Positions 1 through 7,576 of a DNA stretch of 43,120 bases are shown one piece after another. The notes below the pieces were generated by a model, which saw nothing but the letters and a program-made list of their open reading frames with translations, did no database searches and was not told the DNA's origin. The translations under genes and the position numbers were made by a program. Positions within the stretch are counted from its first letter, which is position 1, and each line of letters opens with the position of its first letter. Source of the DNA: Candidatus Hydrogenedentota bacterium (GTDB taxonomy: Bacteria; Hydrogenedentota; Hydrogenedentia; Hydrogenedentales; Hydrogenedentaceae); NCBI GenBank assembly GCA_026415215.1, contig JAOAHN010000013.1:1-43120 (forward strand), written 5' to 3'.

Positions 1-1343
1 ACTCCTAATAAACCAAGAAAACTGGTAACGCTTAGTAGAATGCCTTCTCTGTGGAATTTTTCAACTATCAATGAAAGTGCAACCGCTACCATTGTGGAAA
101 ATAGTATAGTTTCATAAAGAGTAGTTACAGGAGGGCGTTCCCTAATTATACATCTTAGGGTAATTGCGGAGATTAAGAACATCAAGCCTATTGAATTAGT
201 AAGATAGACTGAAAATTTAAGGATTTTGTTGGTTATAAAAAGCCACCATATAGCAGTTAATATGACTGCTAAAAAGAAAATCCACTGACTATAAAAGAGT
301 AAGTTTAAATCATAATACGATACTTCAAGAGGGATTTTTTTGTATTCCTTGTAGTTTTGTGATTTTTCAAGAATTCTTTGACTCAGGGTTATAAATGTGG
401 AGTTAAATTTTGCTTTATCAGTTTTAGAATTTTGAAGTTCATAAAATAACTCAAGGATATTTGTGTCTGGTAGAGTGTCTTTTTCGGGGTCGAATACATC
501 TATAACATTGCCTATAGGAGAGTCCCATAAATCTGATGCATTTTGTCGAGGGGGTAAAATAGCAAAGTGCTCAGCTGAGCGTACCAATTCACTCACTTGT
601 TTTAGTATTTCTTTTATTGCAGATAAATCTTTTTGGCTTTCATCAGGAGACAATTTTTGGGATTCTTCTTTTAGAGATTTCTTAATCTTGGGGAAGGTTT
701 TTATAAGTTCTACAAGACTTACTGACGAAGAGGGATAGAGATTTGAAAAAGATGCTCCAGGAGGTATGAAGATTTTTTTATTGGCAAATTCAAGGTAATT
801 AATTATTTCTTCGTAGCTTAGAATATTTTCGGCGAGGATTACTGTTTGGTCCTGTATGTAACTCCGTTTTTGAGGAGGGATATTTCTAAGAGTCAGATAT
901 TGGGATATTAATTTATCTCGGATGGGAATTAGCTCTCTATAAGAGTATCGGTCCCTTTTTTTACCATGAGTTTTTAGTCCGAGTGATTCTAATACAACCT
1001 CATCGTGCACAATGAAAACAGGGTATGAATAGCTGATTTCTGGAAAAAATAGAGTATCTAATAACCACTGGATAGGAGTTATTTTCGAACCGTCAGATAA
1101 TCTAACACTGGTTCTCCCGCTGAACCGTAATAACAGGAATCTTGCATAAGTATTCCATGGTTTAACTCTTCCCTCCGATTGGATAGGAAGTCTTTTAGCG
1201 AGGAGTAGGGATTCTTTTTCCCAGAAGTCTTTCGGATATATTTGGGTGAACCCTGAGTATTGAGTATTTAATGCATTAGAATTGAAGTCGTTTTCTTGAG
1301 TTAAGATGGTTACTGCTAACAATATTTCTAAGAGACAGTTCAT
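1..1343 (-). CDS. ccsA: Cytochrome c biogenesis protein CcsA/ResC, C-terminus missing (runs off the left edge)
   Basis: System II cytochrome c maturation, heme export/ligation subunit in the inner membrane; it works as a complex with ResB. The frame is open without a stop from the ATG at 1343 to position 1, giving about 447 residues before the window ends. A hydrophobic N-terminus (MNCLLEILLAVTIL) is followed by a long extracytoplasmic region carrying GRVKPWNTYARFLLLRFSG, the pattern seen before the CcsA domain in Planctomycetes- and Bacteroidetes-type proteins. Membrane segments begin near residue 350 (SQWIFFLAVILTAIWWLF), and the signature RPPVTTLYETILF lies near residue 405. The WWD heme-handling motif and later helices would lie outside the window. 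The start is one base beyond the resB stop codon, so the two are translated as one operon. The family call is firm; the missing C-terminus cannot be judged. Confidence 0.88.
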   Translation of the reverse strand, partial: MNCLLEILLAVTILTQENDFNSNALNTQYSGFTQIYPKDFWEKESLLLAKRLPIQSEGRVKPWNTYARFLLLRFSGRTSVRLSDGSKITPIQWLLDTLFFPEISYSYPVFIVHDEVVLESLGLKTHGKKRDRYSYRELIPIRDKLISQYLTLRNIPPQKRSYIQDQTVILAENILSYEEIINYLEFANKKIFIPPGASFSNLYPSSSVSLVELIKTFPKIKKSLKEESQKLSPDESQKDLSAIKEILKQVSELVRSAEHFAILPPRQNASDLWDSPIGNVIDVFDPEKDTLPDTNILELFYELQNSKTDKAKFNSTFITLSQRILEKSQNYKEYKKIPLEVSYYDLNLLFYSQWIFFLAVILTAIWWLFITNKILKFSVYLTNSIGLMFLISAITLRCIIRERPPVTTLYETILFSTMVAVALSLIVEKFHREGILLSVTSFLGLLG

Positions 1344-1344
1344 A

Positions 1345-2484
1345 TTAAACTGAAACCTTTACATATCTTATGATTTTCTGAGTAAAGTGAATAAGTAAAC
1401 CTGTAGATATGATTAAGCAGGAAAATAAAGGAATTCTTTCAGCAGGGTTTTTGGTAATAGCAAGAACGGTATAATCTTTTTCTCCTTCGTTAGTAATTGT
1501 TGTGCCCCAAGAAGCTTGGTAGATTGTATATCCGAAAAACCGAAGCGGTTCATTCATCTTTATAATTGCTCGTTGCTCTAAATTCCCGCTATTACATACT
1601 ACTTCGCTGGAGAAAAATTTAGGCTTATTAGTTCGGGGGTAGAATTCTTTTGTGAACTTGAGTAATGTTATAGAAAAAGGAAGCTTTTCCCGGGTTTTCC
1701 TTAGGCCTATTGCGTAATTAGTCTCATCTACAGTAAAAATCCAAGGACACTTTTCTCCTCCCCACAAGACACCGACTTGGTTCCCTTTGTTAGAGGCTAT
1801 TTCAACATATATTCCGGGGAGATTTCTTTCTTCGTCGGTTTCTAACGGAGTTGGGGATAGGTAAACTCCTTGAACATTTCCATCACTGCCAGGGATAGCA
1901 AGATGAGGCTCAGCGTTTTTGATAAATCGCATTAGAACAATTTTGAATGGCAAATCGGGAGCGGTAATAGTTTTTGAAAGTCCTCCTTTGAGATAAGAGA
2001 AGTTAGTTTCTTTTATAGTCCATTCTTTTTCAGGCTTTAAGTTGTCATTTGTTAATTTCCAAATATATATTTCCCAATGAGTTGTAGATTCTATCCAGTT
2101 TTTATTTTCACCTTCAGTGAGAGATATTAGTCCCTCTTTTCCCCATAGATGTCCCCAGAACCCTCCTAAGAGTAGGAAAATGACTCCTCCATGAGCGATT
2201 AGCATCCCGGGTCTTTTTATATTTTTGGGGGCAAGCAATACTCCGCCTATGAAAAGGTTTATAGTGAGGAGCAATAGAAGTAACCCACCTCCGGGCAGAG
2301 GAAGTGGGATGATTCCCAAGAGCCAGTGAACAAAAAATATAGAGGTAAAATAAATTCTTTGAACATCATATATTCCCTTTTCTGTTTGTGCAAGTGTACC
2401 CAAAAACACAACAAGAGAGAGGAATAGCAGTATAGCTACAGATAATTTATATGATCCAAGAAACTTAAGGTACTTCTTTAACAT
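1345..2484 (-). CDS. resB: Cytochrome c biogenesis protein ResB (Ccs1)
   Basis: Partner of CcsA in system II cytochrome c maturation; it helps present heme and apocytochrome on the outer face of the inner membrane. The protein is about 379 residues. The N-terminus fits ResB: SYKLSVAILLFLSLVVFLGT (helix 1), then AQTEKG, a second helix near WLLGIIPLPLPGG and a third near MLIAHGGVIFLLLGGFWG. A long extracytoplasmic domain follows, and a final helix sits near the C-terminus (LFSCLIISTGLLIHF). EPLRFFGYTIYQASW is the typical late motif. I chose the ATG at 2484: AGGAAG lies nine bases upstream, whereas the TTG at 2493 abuts that site. The gene sits between an upstream lipoprotein gene (22-base gap) and ccsA (1-base gap). 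No thiol reductase (ResA/CcsX) is seen nearby. Confidence 0.9.
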   Translation of the reverse strand: MLKKYLKFLGSYKLSVAILLFLSLVVFLGTLAQTEKGIYDVQRIYFTSIFFVHWLLGIIPLPLPGGGLLLLLLTINLFIGGVLLAPKNIKRPGMLIAHGGVIFLLLGGFWGHLWGKEGLISLTEGENKNWIESTTHWEIYIWKLTNDNLKPEKEWTIKETNFSYLKGGLSKTITAPDLPFKIVLMRFIKNAEPHLAIPGSDGNVQGVYLSPTPLETDEERNLPGIYVEIASNKGNQVGVLWGGEKCPWIFTVDETNYAIGLRKTREKLPFSITLLKFTKEFYPRTNKPKFFSSEVVCNSGNLEQRAIIKMNEPLRFFGYTIYQASWGTTITNEGEKDYTVLAITKNPAERIPLFSCLIISTGLLIHFTQKIIRYVKVSV

Positions 2485-2506
2485 TCCATACAACTTCCTA
2501 ATGCTA

Positions 2507-3217
2507 TTAATTTCCCAACTTCAGTGACTTACAAAAGTTAATAAAGTTTTCTTTTTGTTTCTCTACCTCATCTTTAGGTCCGACCATTTTTACAAATAGT
2601 GTCATATCAGGAAGGGGACATATAGAGCCTAAAAGTTTGTAGTCTTTTAGCGATTGCCCTTGAGTAGTTGTGTATGTTCCGTCTATTTCTATAAGAGGAG
2701 TGTCTTGTCCAAGGATAACAATTTTGGGTGATTGTGAAGTATCTATGGAAAGGTCATCTCTAAGCATTTGTTTCGCCCACCGTTTTATGTTTGCTTCTAT
2801 ACCACCTGCTTGAGAGGATATTATACTTACATAGCATTCCCAGTGTTCTTTATCTTTACTTGTGAATGTTACTACGCGCATAGGTTTTCTTGAGGCTTCT
2901 TGCCAGCCTGGAGGTGTTTCCCAGGTTATTTCGGGTGCTATAAACCCTCCAGGAGATGTTTGTTGTATAGGCTCAGATTGAGATGAACTACTTGGTGTGG
3001 CGAGGGTGTTGAGAGCAGGAGACAAGCCTTGGGTGGCACTTTTATTTGCTGTGTCTGGAGGAACTAATCCGAATCTTTGTGGGGTAGGTAAAGGGAAAAG
3101 ATCCACATTTTTAGTAATAGGCTCTTCTCCGTGGGGAATCACGGTGGGGGAATTATTACAAGAGATACAAGCAATGTTGATAAAAGCCAGTAATATTATG
3201 AGTATTAATCTTTTCAC
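2507..3217 (-). CDS. Putative lipoprotein of unknown function, first gene of the ccs operon
   Basis: I do not recognise the function. The product is about 236 residues: a signal peptide (MKRLILIILLAFINIAC) ending in a Cys, with a second Cys three residues on; the lipobox is not ideal (Asn at -3 for the first Cys). A Pro/Ser/Thr-rich linker follows to about residue 100, then a compact domain with WETPPGWQ, KPMRVVTF and ANIKRWAKQM. That 'W-P-GW ... MR-x-x-TF ... N-x-x-RW' pattern recurs in secreted proteins of Planctomycetes and Verrucomicrobia. The start was moved from a TTG at 3223 to the GTG at 3217, which gives a normal lipoprotein N-terminus. It is followed 22 bases later by resB, so a role in cytochrome c maturation or in heme or apocytochrome handling is possible, but this rests on context only. 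Confidence 0.7.
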   Translation of the reverse strand: MKRLILIILLAFINIACISCNNSPTVIPHGEEPITKNVDLFPLPTPQRFGLVPPDTANKSATQGLSPALNTLATPSSSSQSEPIQQTSPGGFIAPEITWETPPGWQEASRKPMRVVTFTSKDKEHWECYVSIISSQAGGIEANIKRWAKQMLRDDLSIDTSQSPKIVILGQDTPLIEIDGTYTTTQGQSLKDYKLLGSICPLPDMTLFVKMVGPKDEVEKQKENFINFCKSLKLGN

Positions 3218-3312
3218 AATCAAAATCCGTGTTTGTAAGGTGTATAATAAAATTTAGTTGAAATTTTAACATTTTAAGTATTGTTAACGATAATGAAGGA
3301 TGTAATTATTTT

Positions 3313-4869
3313 ATGTCTGATGTAATTTTAGTCTCAGTCCAACCGAATCTTGATATCTTGGGTCTCAAGGGTTTACATCTTTTTTTGAGGGAAAAGGGGT
3401 TCGATTCTAAACTTTTATATCTTCCTGTTTATAAATCTTATTCAAATAACAGTAGAAATCATTTAAAAGATTTCCTAAAAAAGGAGAGTCCAAAAGTAAT
3501 AGGTATTAGCCTTACATCAGAAGACTATGAAGTTGCTGAAGATTTTACCAAGTTAGTAAAGGATGTTCTTCCGGAAAGTTATACTGTATGGGGAGGTATT
3601 GAGGCGACTACGGAACCTGAAAAATGTGCAAGGGTGGCGGATTTTGTTTGTGTAGGTGAGGGAGAAATGGCATTAGTAGATTTTTTGAATATTGTGAAGA
3701 AAGGTGGAAGAAGAGAAGAGTTGGAAGAAGTAAGTAATATGGCTTTTTTCACGGAGGGTGGAGAGTTTCGGTGTAATCCTTTATATCCACTCATAACAGA
3801 TTTGGATTCTTTGCCACCTCTGAGACAAATTCCTGTTGAGAGTTATGTAGATGTTGGAAATAGAGTTGAGCCTGTTGGAGTTAAACACTTAATGAGTTAT
3901 AAGCGCTACAGAGGGCAGGTGTATAAAATAATGACCTCAAGGGGGTGTCCCTATGGGTGCGCTTATTGTTGCAATAGATTTCTGAGAAATTTATATGGAA
4001 AATGGCCCATACGCCAAAGAAGTGTCCAACATGTTATAAGGGAGTTAGAATTAGCAGTACGAGAGGGACCGCCCATTCTGTATGTGGATATTATAGACGA
4101 TTGTTTCTTTGCTTCCGATATAGAATATCTGAAAGAATTTTGTCGGGAGTATAAGGAGAAGATAGGTATTCCGTTTATAGCCAAGACGACGGCGAGAGAA
4201 GCATCTCATGAGAGGATGCAACTTTTGGTCGATGCCGGCATGACTTGGACTAATATGGGGTTGCAAAGTGGTAGCGATCGGACTTGTCTGGAGATTTATA
4301 AAAGGCCCACAAAATCTGAAAAGTTTATTGAGGCTGCGAAGATAATCTCACAGTATCCCGTGGGTATATATTACGATATTATTCTCGATAATCCATTTGA
4401 GACTCAAGAAGATTTACTGAACACTGCAGTGACTCTGGGGAAAACACCTGGACCATTTATGCCTCTATTCTTTTCTCTACGATTTTATCCAGGAACAGAG
4501 CTTCGTAAGCAAGCAGTTAATGAGGGTTTAATTAAAGAGGATGAGTATAGATACGAGGACATTTTCTTATGGAACTCAACACCTGAGAATAGGTTGATTC
4601 GCTCTGCTTGTTTCATACCTACAAAATGGACATTGTTTTTAGTGGAGAAAATTAGAAAGAAACCTAATTCTAATGTTTGGAAGGCGTTGATATATATATT
4701 AGACTTGTTCACAAGGACAACTCTTATGCCCCTCACAGCTCTTAGAATAATATACATATCCAGAAAAAGGTCCATTTTAGATACTTTGAGGGTATTTCCT
4801 ATATTCTTCCATGCTACGCATTTGCCATCTGTGCAAGAAATTAGAAGGTTTCTAAGATTGGGGACTTAA
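3313..4869 (+). CDS. B12-binding domain radical SAM protein
   Basis: A 518-residue protein of the cobalamin-binding radical SAM class (BchE/HpnJ-like). The N-terminal part (about 1-150) has a Rossmann-like B12-binding fold: VILVSVQPN, KVIGISLTSEDYE, YTVWGGIEATTEP and ADFVCVGEGE. The radical SAM core starts at TSRGCPYGCAYC, with the three cluster cysteines C212, C216 and C219 in the CxxxCxxC spacing. Later motifs include DIIDDCFF, MGLQSGSDRTC and YDIILDNPFETQEDL, as expected for the barrel. The last ~80 residues are basic and hydrophobic. There are no pathway neighbours, so the substrate is unknown: methylation, ring formation or lipid modification are all possible in this class. It is transcribed divergently from the ccs operon across a 95-base gap. 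The start ATG has AAGGA twelve bases upstream. Confidence 0.88.
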   Translation: MSDVILVSVQPNLDILGLKGLHLFLREKGFDSKLLYLPVYKSYSNNSRNHLKDFLKKESPKVIGISLTSEDYEVAEDFTKLVKDVLPESYTVWGGIEATTEPEKCARVADFVCVGEGEMALVDFLNIVKKGGRREELEEVSNMAFFTEGGEFRCNPLYPLITDLDSLPPLRQIPVESYVDVGNRVEPVGVKHLMSYKRYRGQVYKIMTSRGCPYGCAYCCNRFLRNLYGKWPIRQRSVQHVIRELELAVREGPPILYVDIIDDCFFASDIEYLKEFCREYKEKIGIPFIAKTTAREASHERMQLLVDAGMTWTNMGLQSGSDRTCLEIYKRPTKSEKFIEAAKIISQYPVGIYYDIILDNPFETQEDLLNTAVTLGKTPGPFMPLFFSLRFYPGTELRKQAVNEGLIKEDEYRYEDIFLWNSTPENRLIRSACFIPTKWTLFLVEKIRKKPNSNVWKALIYILDLFTRTTLMPLTALRIIYISRKRSILDTLRVFPIFFHATHLPSVQEIRRFLRLGT

Positions 4870-5344
4870 TTTGTAAATGAAGTTTTATTGTTTATTTAAG
4901 TAGATAACATTAGAATTTTGAATATATCCACCATCCATTGCTAAAAGAAAGGAAGTATTCTTTTCTCAGATGTCTTAAATCTATTGAAAAATTTCTTTCA
5001 GTGGTGTAAGATGTGTGTTATTCATATTGGCTAATTGGTTTATTAGTTTAGCTAAATCTCTTAACATTTGTAGATCCCATACAAATGTATAAATATAATT
5101 CTTATTATAGATTTGAAATTTTTTTATGTACTGATACATAGAGATTAACTTACAGACTTTTTTCAAAGCATTGGAATTTTTTTGGTACTTTCTTCAAAGA
5201 AATTTCTTGATTTTGTCCCTAAGAGAGAGGTCTTAAGAATTTCTAAGAACCCATAAAAGAGCAGAATTAGCATTTTTAAGCGTTTCTATTTGAATTAGAA
5301 AGTTAAGAATGTATAGGAGGGGTATTTTTTTTTAGATTTATTGG
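4870..5344. other. AT-rich intergenic region, no gene supported
   Basis: About 475 bases between the radical SAM gene and the SRP RNA promoter. It is very AT-rich, with short T and A runs and small imperfect inverted repeats. A 61-codon frame on the minus strand (4981-5166) begins at TTG and has no convincing ribosome site. Its C-terminal half (LRDLAKLINQLANMNN) is faintly reminiscent of prepilin-like proteins, so a gene remnant is conceivable but not supported. I see no terminator or RNA structure I would defend. Confidence 0.5.
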
Positions 5345-5373
5345 TTGTCTTTTCAAAGCTAAAGCGTTATAAT
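5345..5373 (+). promoter_or_regulatory. Sigma-70-type promoter of the SRP RNA gene
   Basis: A -35 box TTGTCT (5345-5350) and a perfect -10 box TATAAT (5368-5373) are separated by 17 bases. The SRP RNA terminal helix begins at 5379, the expected distance to the transcription start. The sequence match is direct; activity is inferred. Confidence 0.82.
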
Positions 5374-5378
5374 AGTAA

Positions 5379-5654
5379 GTGCTCGCGCTAGGCGGGAACG
5401 AAGCGGCGTTCCTGTACTCGCAAATCCGCTTTAGCGAGGCTGAACTCCCTCCCGAGGGCGGTTTGCCCTTTAGCTGGCGCAGAGTAAGTGGTGATGACGG
5501 CGGGGGCCTACTCAACAGGTAGGCGGGGAACCCGGTCATGTCCGGAAGGAAGCAGCCGTAGCCGTTGAGCCTGTGTGCTGTAGGGTTGCCTGGCCCGAGC
5601 TAACTGCTCTGTGGCCGTTCTGGGCATGTCGTTCGAAGGAGGGTGCGCGAGCAC
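5379..5654 (+). ncRNA. ffs: Signal recognition particle RNA, long form with Alu domain
   Basis: RNA scaffold of the signal recognition particle, which with Ffh targets nascent membrane proteins. The universally conserved domain IV is present: GTCCGGAAGGAAGCAG at 5540-5555, with the GGAA tetraloop and the asymmetric bulge sequence. The ends form a perfect 10-bp helix (GTGCTCGCGC at 5379-5388 with GCGCGAGCAC at 5645-5654), followed by a short T-rich stretch. The 5' half has the bacterial Alu-domain sequence TGTACTCGCAAATCCGC (from 5413) and GAGGCTGAACTCC (from 5436). Hence this is the ~270-nt Bacillus/Clostridium-type RNA rather than the short 4.5S form of Proteobacteria. It is locally much richer in G+C than its surroundings. 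Location just upstream of dnaX is a known arrangement in Firmicutes. Confidence 0.95.
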
Positions 5655-5701
5655 TCTTTTGTTAGTAGTTTAGTCATTGAGTCGATACTAAAGGGCTATA
5701 A

Positions 5702-7540
5702 ATGCCTCCTATGAAAGACGATGTATATTTTGCTCTTGCGAGGAAATGGCGACCACAGCAATTTGATGATGTAGTAGGTCAAGAACATATCACTAAAACA
5801 TTGAAGAATGCTGTGTCGTCAGGGCGGGTTCATCATGCTCTTCTGTTTATAGGTTCTCGAGGAGTGGGGAAGACAACCACGGCTCGCATATTAGCAAAGG
5901 CACTGAATTGTCTTAGTTCAGATAAACCTACTTCCTATCCATGTGACAAATGTTCAAATTGTATTGAGATAAGTAGAGGAAATCATTTAGATGTTCAGGA
6001 AATAGACGGGGCATCTAATAATAGTGTCGATAACATAAGGGAAATTAGAGAAGCGGTCAGACTTGCTCCAGCAAATGCAAGGTACAAGGTTTACATCATA
6101 GATGAGGTTCACCAACTTTCAGCGTCCGCCTTTAACGCATTGTTAAAAACTTTGGAAGAACCTCCCCCACATGCAATTTTTATTCTTGCTACTACGGAGG
6201 CTCACAAAATTCCTGCCACAATTATTTCAAGGTGCCAGCGATTCGATTTTAGACGAGTAAGTACACCTAACATTGTGCAGTTATTAGAGAAAATTGTGGA
6301 GGCGGAAAACCGCAAAGCTACAAAAGAAGCTCTTTACGCAATTGCGAGGGTATCAGATGGGGCAGTTAGAGACGCTGAAAGTATTTTAGATCAGTTAATG
6401 ACTTACTGCGATGATGAAATCACATATAAGGATGTGCAGGATGTATTAGGCCTAATTGAATTCGAGAAGATAGCTGAATTTGTTGTAGCAGTGAGAGATA
6501 GGGATTTGGTAAAAGTTCTTAAAATTATAGATGATTTGGCTGTAAGTGGTAAAGACTTATTCCAATTTGTTGATGAAGTAATTCGTTTTTTTAGGAATAT
6601 TCTCGTTTATAAATCTACAAAAAGATCAGATGTTTTATATCTTCCTCAGGAGGATGTTGAAAGAATTAAGGCTGTTTCCGAAGGTTTTACGACTGTTCAG
6701 CTTATAAGACTCATAGAACAATTGGCTTTGATATCTCAAAATTTCAACTCTCAAATCTCTCAAAGGACTGTTCTTGAATCTTTTTTTGTGAGATATTGTA
6801 AAGTTGGGGTGGAGATTTCTCTTGAGCAATTGTTTGAGAAACTGATTAGATTAGAGGACTATCTGAAAGAACGAGTGAGTAATTCTTCTATGTATTCGCA
6901 TTCTTACTCTAATGATATCGACACAACTGAGGATAGCTCAGTAAAAAAAAATTTTGAGGGAACCTTAGGGAATAAGAGTCATCACAAACCTATTATAGAA
7001 ACTCCTCGCGACAGTAGTATGGAGAGGGTGCGCCTTGAAAATGAGGTCTATTCCGCCTCAATTGAAGAGGGAGATATTGTCGGTAGCAGTCTATGGGAAA
7101 GAATTTTTAGTTTGTTGTGTGAAGAGAGTGCGAGCGTAGCGGTAAATTTTTCAAAGGTTAGGTCAGTGGAGTATGACGAGGCTAATCAGGTATTGGTCTT
7201 AAATGCATCTGAAGCGGGGAAGGATGTGTCAAATGCATTGAAAGATAATGCGTGTGTAGAAATGTTGAAAAAGATATGTTTTAAGTTAGGATATAAGATA
7301 TTAAAGTTTAGACTAAATACAGAAGGAGATGAAAGCGGAAAAATAAAGAAGAATTCATCAGATTTAAATGATGTGAGAAACAACGACCTGAATGAAACTT
7401 CTCTTCCTTCTCATCTTGTAGAGGTGCTTGAAAAGGTCCAGGGTAAAGTTGTAGGGATTATTGATACTAAAGATGAGTATCTTGAGGAATTTTCAGCAGG
7501 GGAGGAAGAATACCAGGAGAGTCAAGAGGAATACGATTAA
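5702..7540 (+). CDS. dnaX: DNA polymerase III subunit gamma/tau
   Basis: Clamp-loader ATPase of the replicative polymerase; tau also ties the loader to polymerase cores and the helicase. The protein is 612 residues, near the E. coli tau length (643). In order: FALARKWRPQQFDDVVGQ (typical N-terminus), Walker A GSRGVGKTT (G51-T59, Lys57), the zinc module CLSSDKPTSYPCDKCSNC, Walker B VYIIDEVHQLS, the SRC sensor/arginine-finger motif (TIISRCQRFDF), then helical domain III to about residue 375. A low-similarity linker and a C-terminal tau-type domain end in an acidic tail (EEEYQESQEEYD). A run of nine A residues at 6943-6951 falls where E. coli and Thermus make the short gamma form (see the separate entry). 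It follows the SRP RNA by 47 bases and has no ybaB/recR downstream, unlike the common dnaX-ybaB-recR order. Confidence 0.96.
   Translation: MPPMKDDVYFALARKWRPQQFDDVVGQEHITKTLKNAVSSGRVHHALLFIGSRGVGKTTTARILAKALNCLSSDKPTSYPCDKCSNCIEISRGNHLDVQEIDGASNNSVDNIREIREAVRLAPANARYKVYIIDEVHQLSASAFNALLKTLEEPPPHAIFILATTEAHKIPATIISRCQRFDFRRVSTPNIVQLLEKIVEAENRKATKEALYAIARVSDGAVRDAESILDQLMTYCDDEITYKDVQDVLGLIEFEKIAEFVVAVRDRDLVKVLKIIDDLAVSGKDLFQFVDEVIRFFRNILVYKSTKRSDVLYLPQEDVERIKAVSEGFTTVQLIRLIEQLALISQNFNSQISQRTVLESFFVRYCKVGVEISLEQLFEKLIRLEDYLKERVSNSSMYSHSYSNDIDTTEDSSVKKNFEGTLGNKSHHKPIIETPRDSSMERVRLENEVYSASIEEGDIVGSSLWERIFSLLCEESASVAVNFSKVRSVEYDEANQVLVLNASEAGKDVSNALKDNACVEMLKKICFKLGYKILKFRLNTEGDESGKIKKNSSDLNDVRNNDLNETSLPSHLVEVLEKVQGKVVGIIDTKDEYLEEFSAGEEEYQESQEEYD
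6929..6957 (+). promoter_or_regulatory. Putative programmed frameshift or transcript-slippage site in dnaX
   Basis: A9 run at 6943-6951, read in frame as V414-K-K-N417. One extra A, or a -1 ribosomal slip on A-AAA-AAA, gives Lys-Phe then TGA at 6955-6957, a product of about 418 residues. Loss of one A also meets a stop (TAG) within a few codons. GAGGA at 6929-6933 lies nine bases upstream of the run, like the stimulatory Shine-Dalgarno-like element of E. coli dnaX. Known precedents are E. coli dnaX (ribosomal -1 shift) and Thermus thermophilus dnaX (slippage on A9). Function here is inferred. Confidence 0.6.
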
Positions 7541-7576
7541 TTTAGTTTTTTTATTAATCACAATGGAGAAGTGCTT

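Noticed and set aside
463-738. A 91-codon open frame on the plus strand
   Set aside because: It lies entirely over the minus-strand ccsA frame, which is open through the whole region and has recognisable family motifs.
3266-3294. TTAACA-N17-GATAAT as promoter for the radical SAM gene
   Set aside because: The start would fall at about 3301, after the AAGGA ribosome site, which would be excluded from the transcript.
4981-5166. A 61-codon minus-strand frame, faintly prepilin-like near its end
   Set aside because: TTG start, no ribosome site, very AT-rich composition and no recognisable N-terminal helix; too weak to call a gene or pseudogene.
5303-5539. A minus-strand frame of 78 codons
   Set aside because: It is antisense to the SRP RNA and its promoter; its Pro/Ser-rich translation comes from the G+C-rich RNA gene.
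7535-7559. Inverted repeat GATTAAT/ATTAATC after dnaX as a terminator
   Set aside because: Only seven AT-rich pairs around an 11-base T-rich loop, with no T-tract after the stem.
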